The position numbers and the translations under genes are program-made. 6,379 nt of DNA from contig JAEXRB010000366.1 in NCBI GenBank assembly GCA_023438325.1, forward strand, positions 1 to 6,379, read 5' to 3'. The stretch's first letter is position 1. Each line of letters starts with the position of its first letter. This DNA comes from Pseudomonadota bacterium. Lineage in GTDB: Bacteria > Pseudomonadota > Gammaproteobacteria > Xanthomonadales > Xanthomonadaceae. Of the stretch, positions 6,333 to 6,379 are shown in pieces. The notes below the pieces were generated by a model that ran no database searches, had not been told where the DNA came from, and saw only the letters and a list, made by a program, of their open reading frames with translations.

Positions 6333-6379
6333 ATGGTCGCCAGCGCCCCAACCTCGTCGTTCCCGCCCCGCATCGCACC
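6333..6379 (+). CDS. Possible start of a divergent gene running off the window
   Basis: From the ATG at 6333 the plus strand reads MVASAPTSSFPPRIA without a stop to the window end, only 15 codons. A TACACT at 6321-6326 would fit a -10 element, placing the transcription start at or next to the ATG, that is a leaderless transcript. No good -35 is visible. An in-frame ATG at 6306 is an alternative start. The product cannot be recognised, and chance is a real possibility. Confidence 0.25.
   Translation, partial: MVASAPTSSFPPRIA

Noticed and set aside
6182..6373. N-terminal extension of the DUF2141 protein to 203 residues
   Set aside because: The added residues would precede a complete signal peptide, and the good ribosome site is at 6189-6193, matching the ATG at 6181.

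Overview
The window looks like chromosomal DNA of a GC-rich gammaproteobacterium, most likely of the Xanthomonadaceae/Rhodanobacteraceae group. This is an inference from the base composition, the AcnB-type aconitase, and the pairing of an exported carotenoid-oxygenase-like protein with a DUF2141 protein. No rRNA, tRNA, transposase, integrase or CRISPR array is visible.

Layout, left to right. (1) 14-550 (+) encodes a small exported protein of unknown family with four cysteines in its C-terminal third. It is followed by a strong intrinsic terminator (645-678). (2) On the minus strand, converging on it, is acnB (712-3306), a full-length TCA-cycle aconitase B with all three Fe-S cysteines. (3) Directly upstream of acnB lies a vapBC-type toxin-antitoxin pair: a PIN-domain toxin (3338-3745) and an AbrB/SpoVT-fold antitoxin (3755-4000). 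Only 31 bp separate the toxin stop from the acnB start, so acnB may be transcribed partly or wholly from the vapB promoter. That promoter has a perfect TATAAT at 4032-4037, embedded in three direct GTATG(C/T) repeats spaced exactly 14 bp apart. (4) After about 250 bp without a credible gene comes a two-gene minus-strand operon. It runs from a secreted DUF2141 protein (5762-6181) to a carotenoid-cleavage-oxygenase family protein with a twin-arginine-like signal (4251-5762). The DUF2141 stop and the oxygenase start share one base. (5) The last ~200 bases are the leader of that operon, with a G8/C8 homopolymer, and perhaps the first codons of a divergent plus-strand gene that runs off the window.

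How the genes fit together: DUF2141 and the oxygenase appear translationally coupled and both carry export signals, which points to a joint periplasmic job on a carotenoid- or stilbene-like substrate. vapB and vapC are also coupled, with the vapC Shine-Dalgarno overlapping the vapB stop. The two points most worth following are the exported oxygenase/DUF2141 pair and the toxin-antitoxin module sitting in the promoter position of a central-metabolism gene, with its repeat-structured operator.
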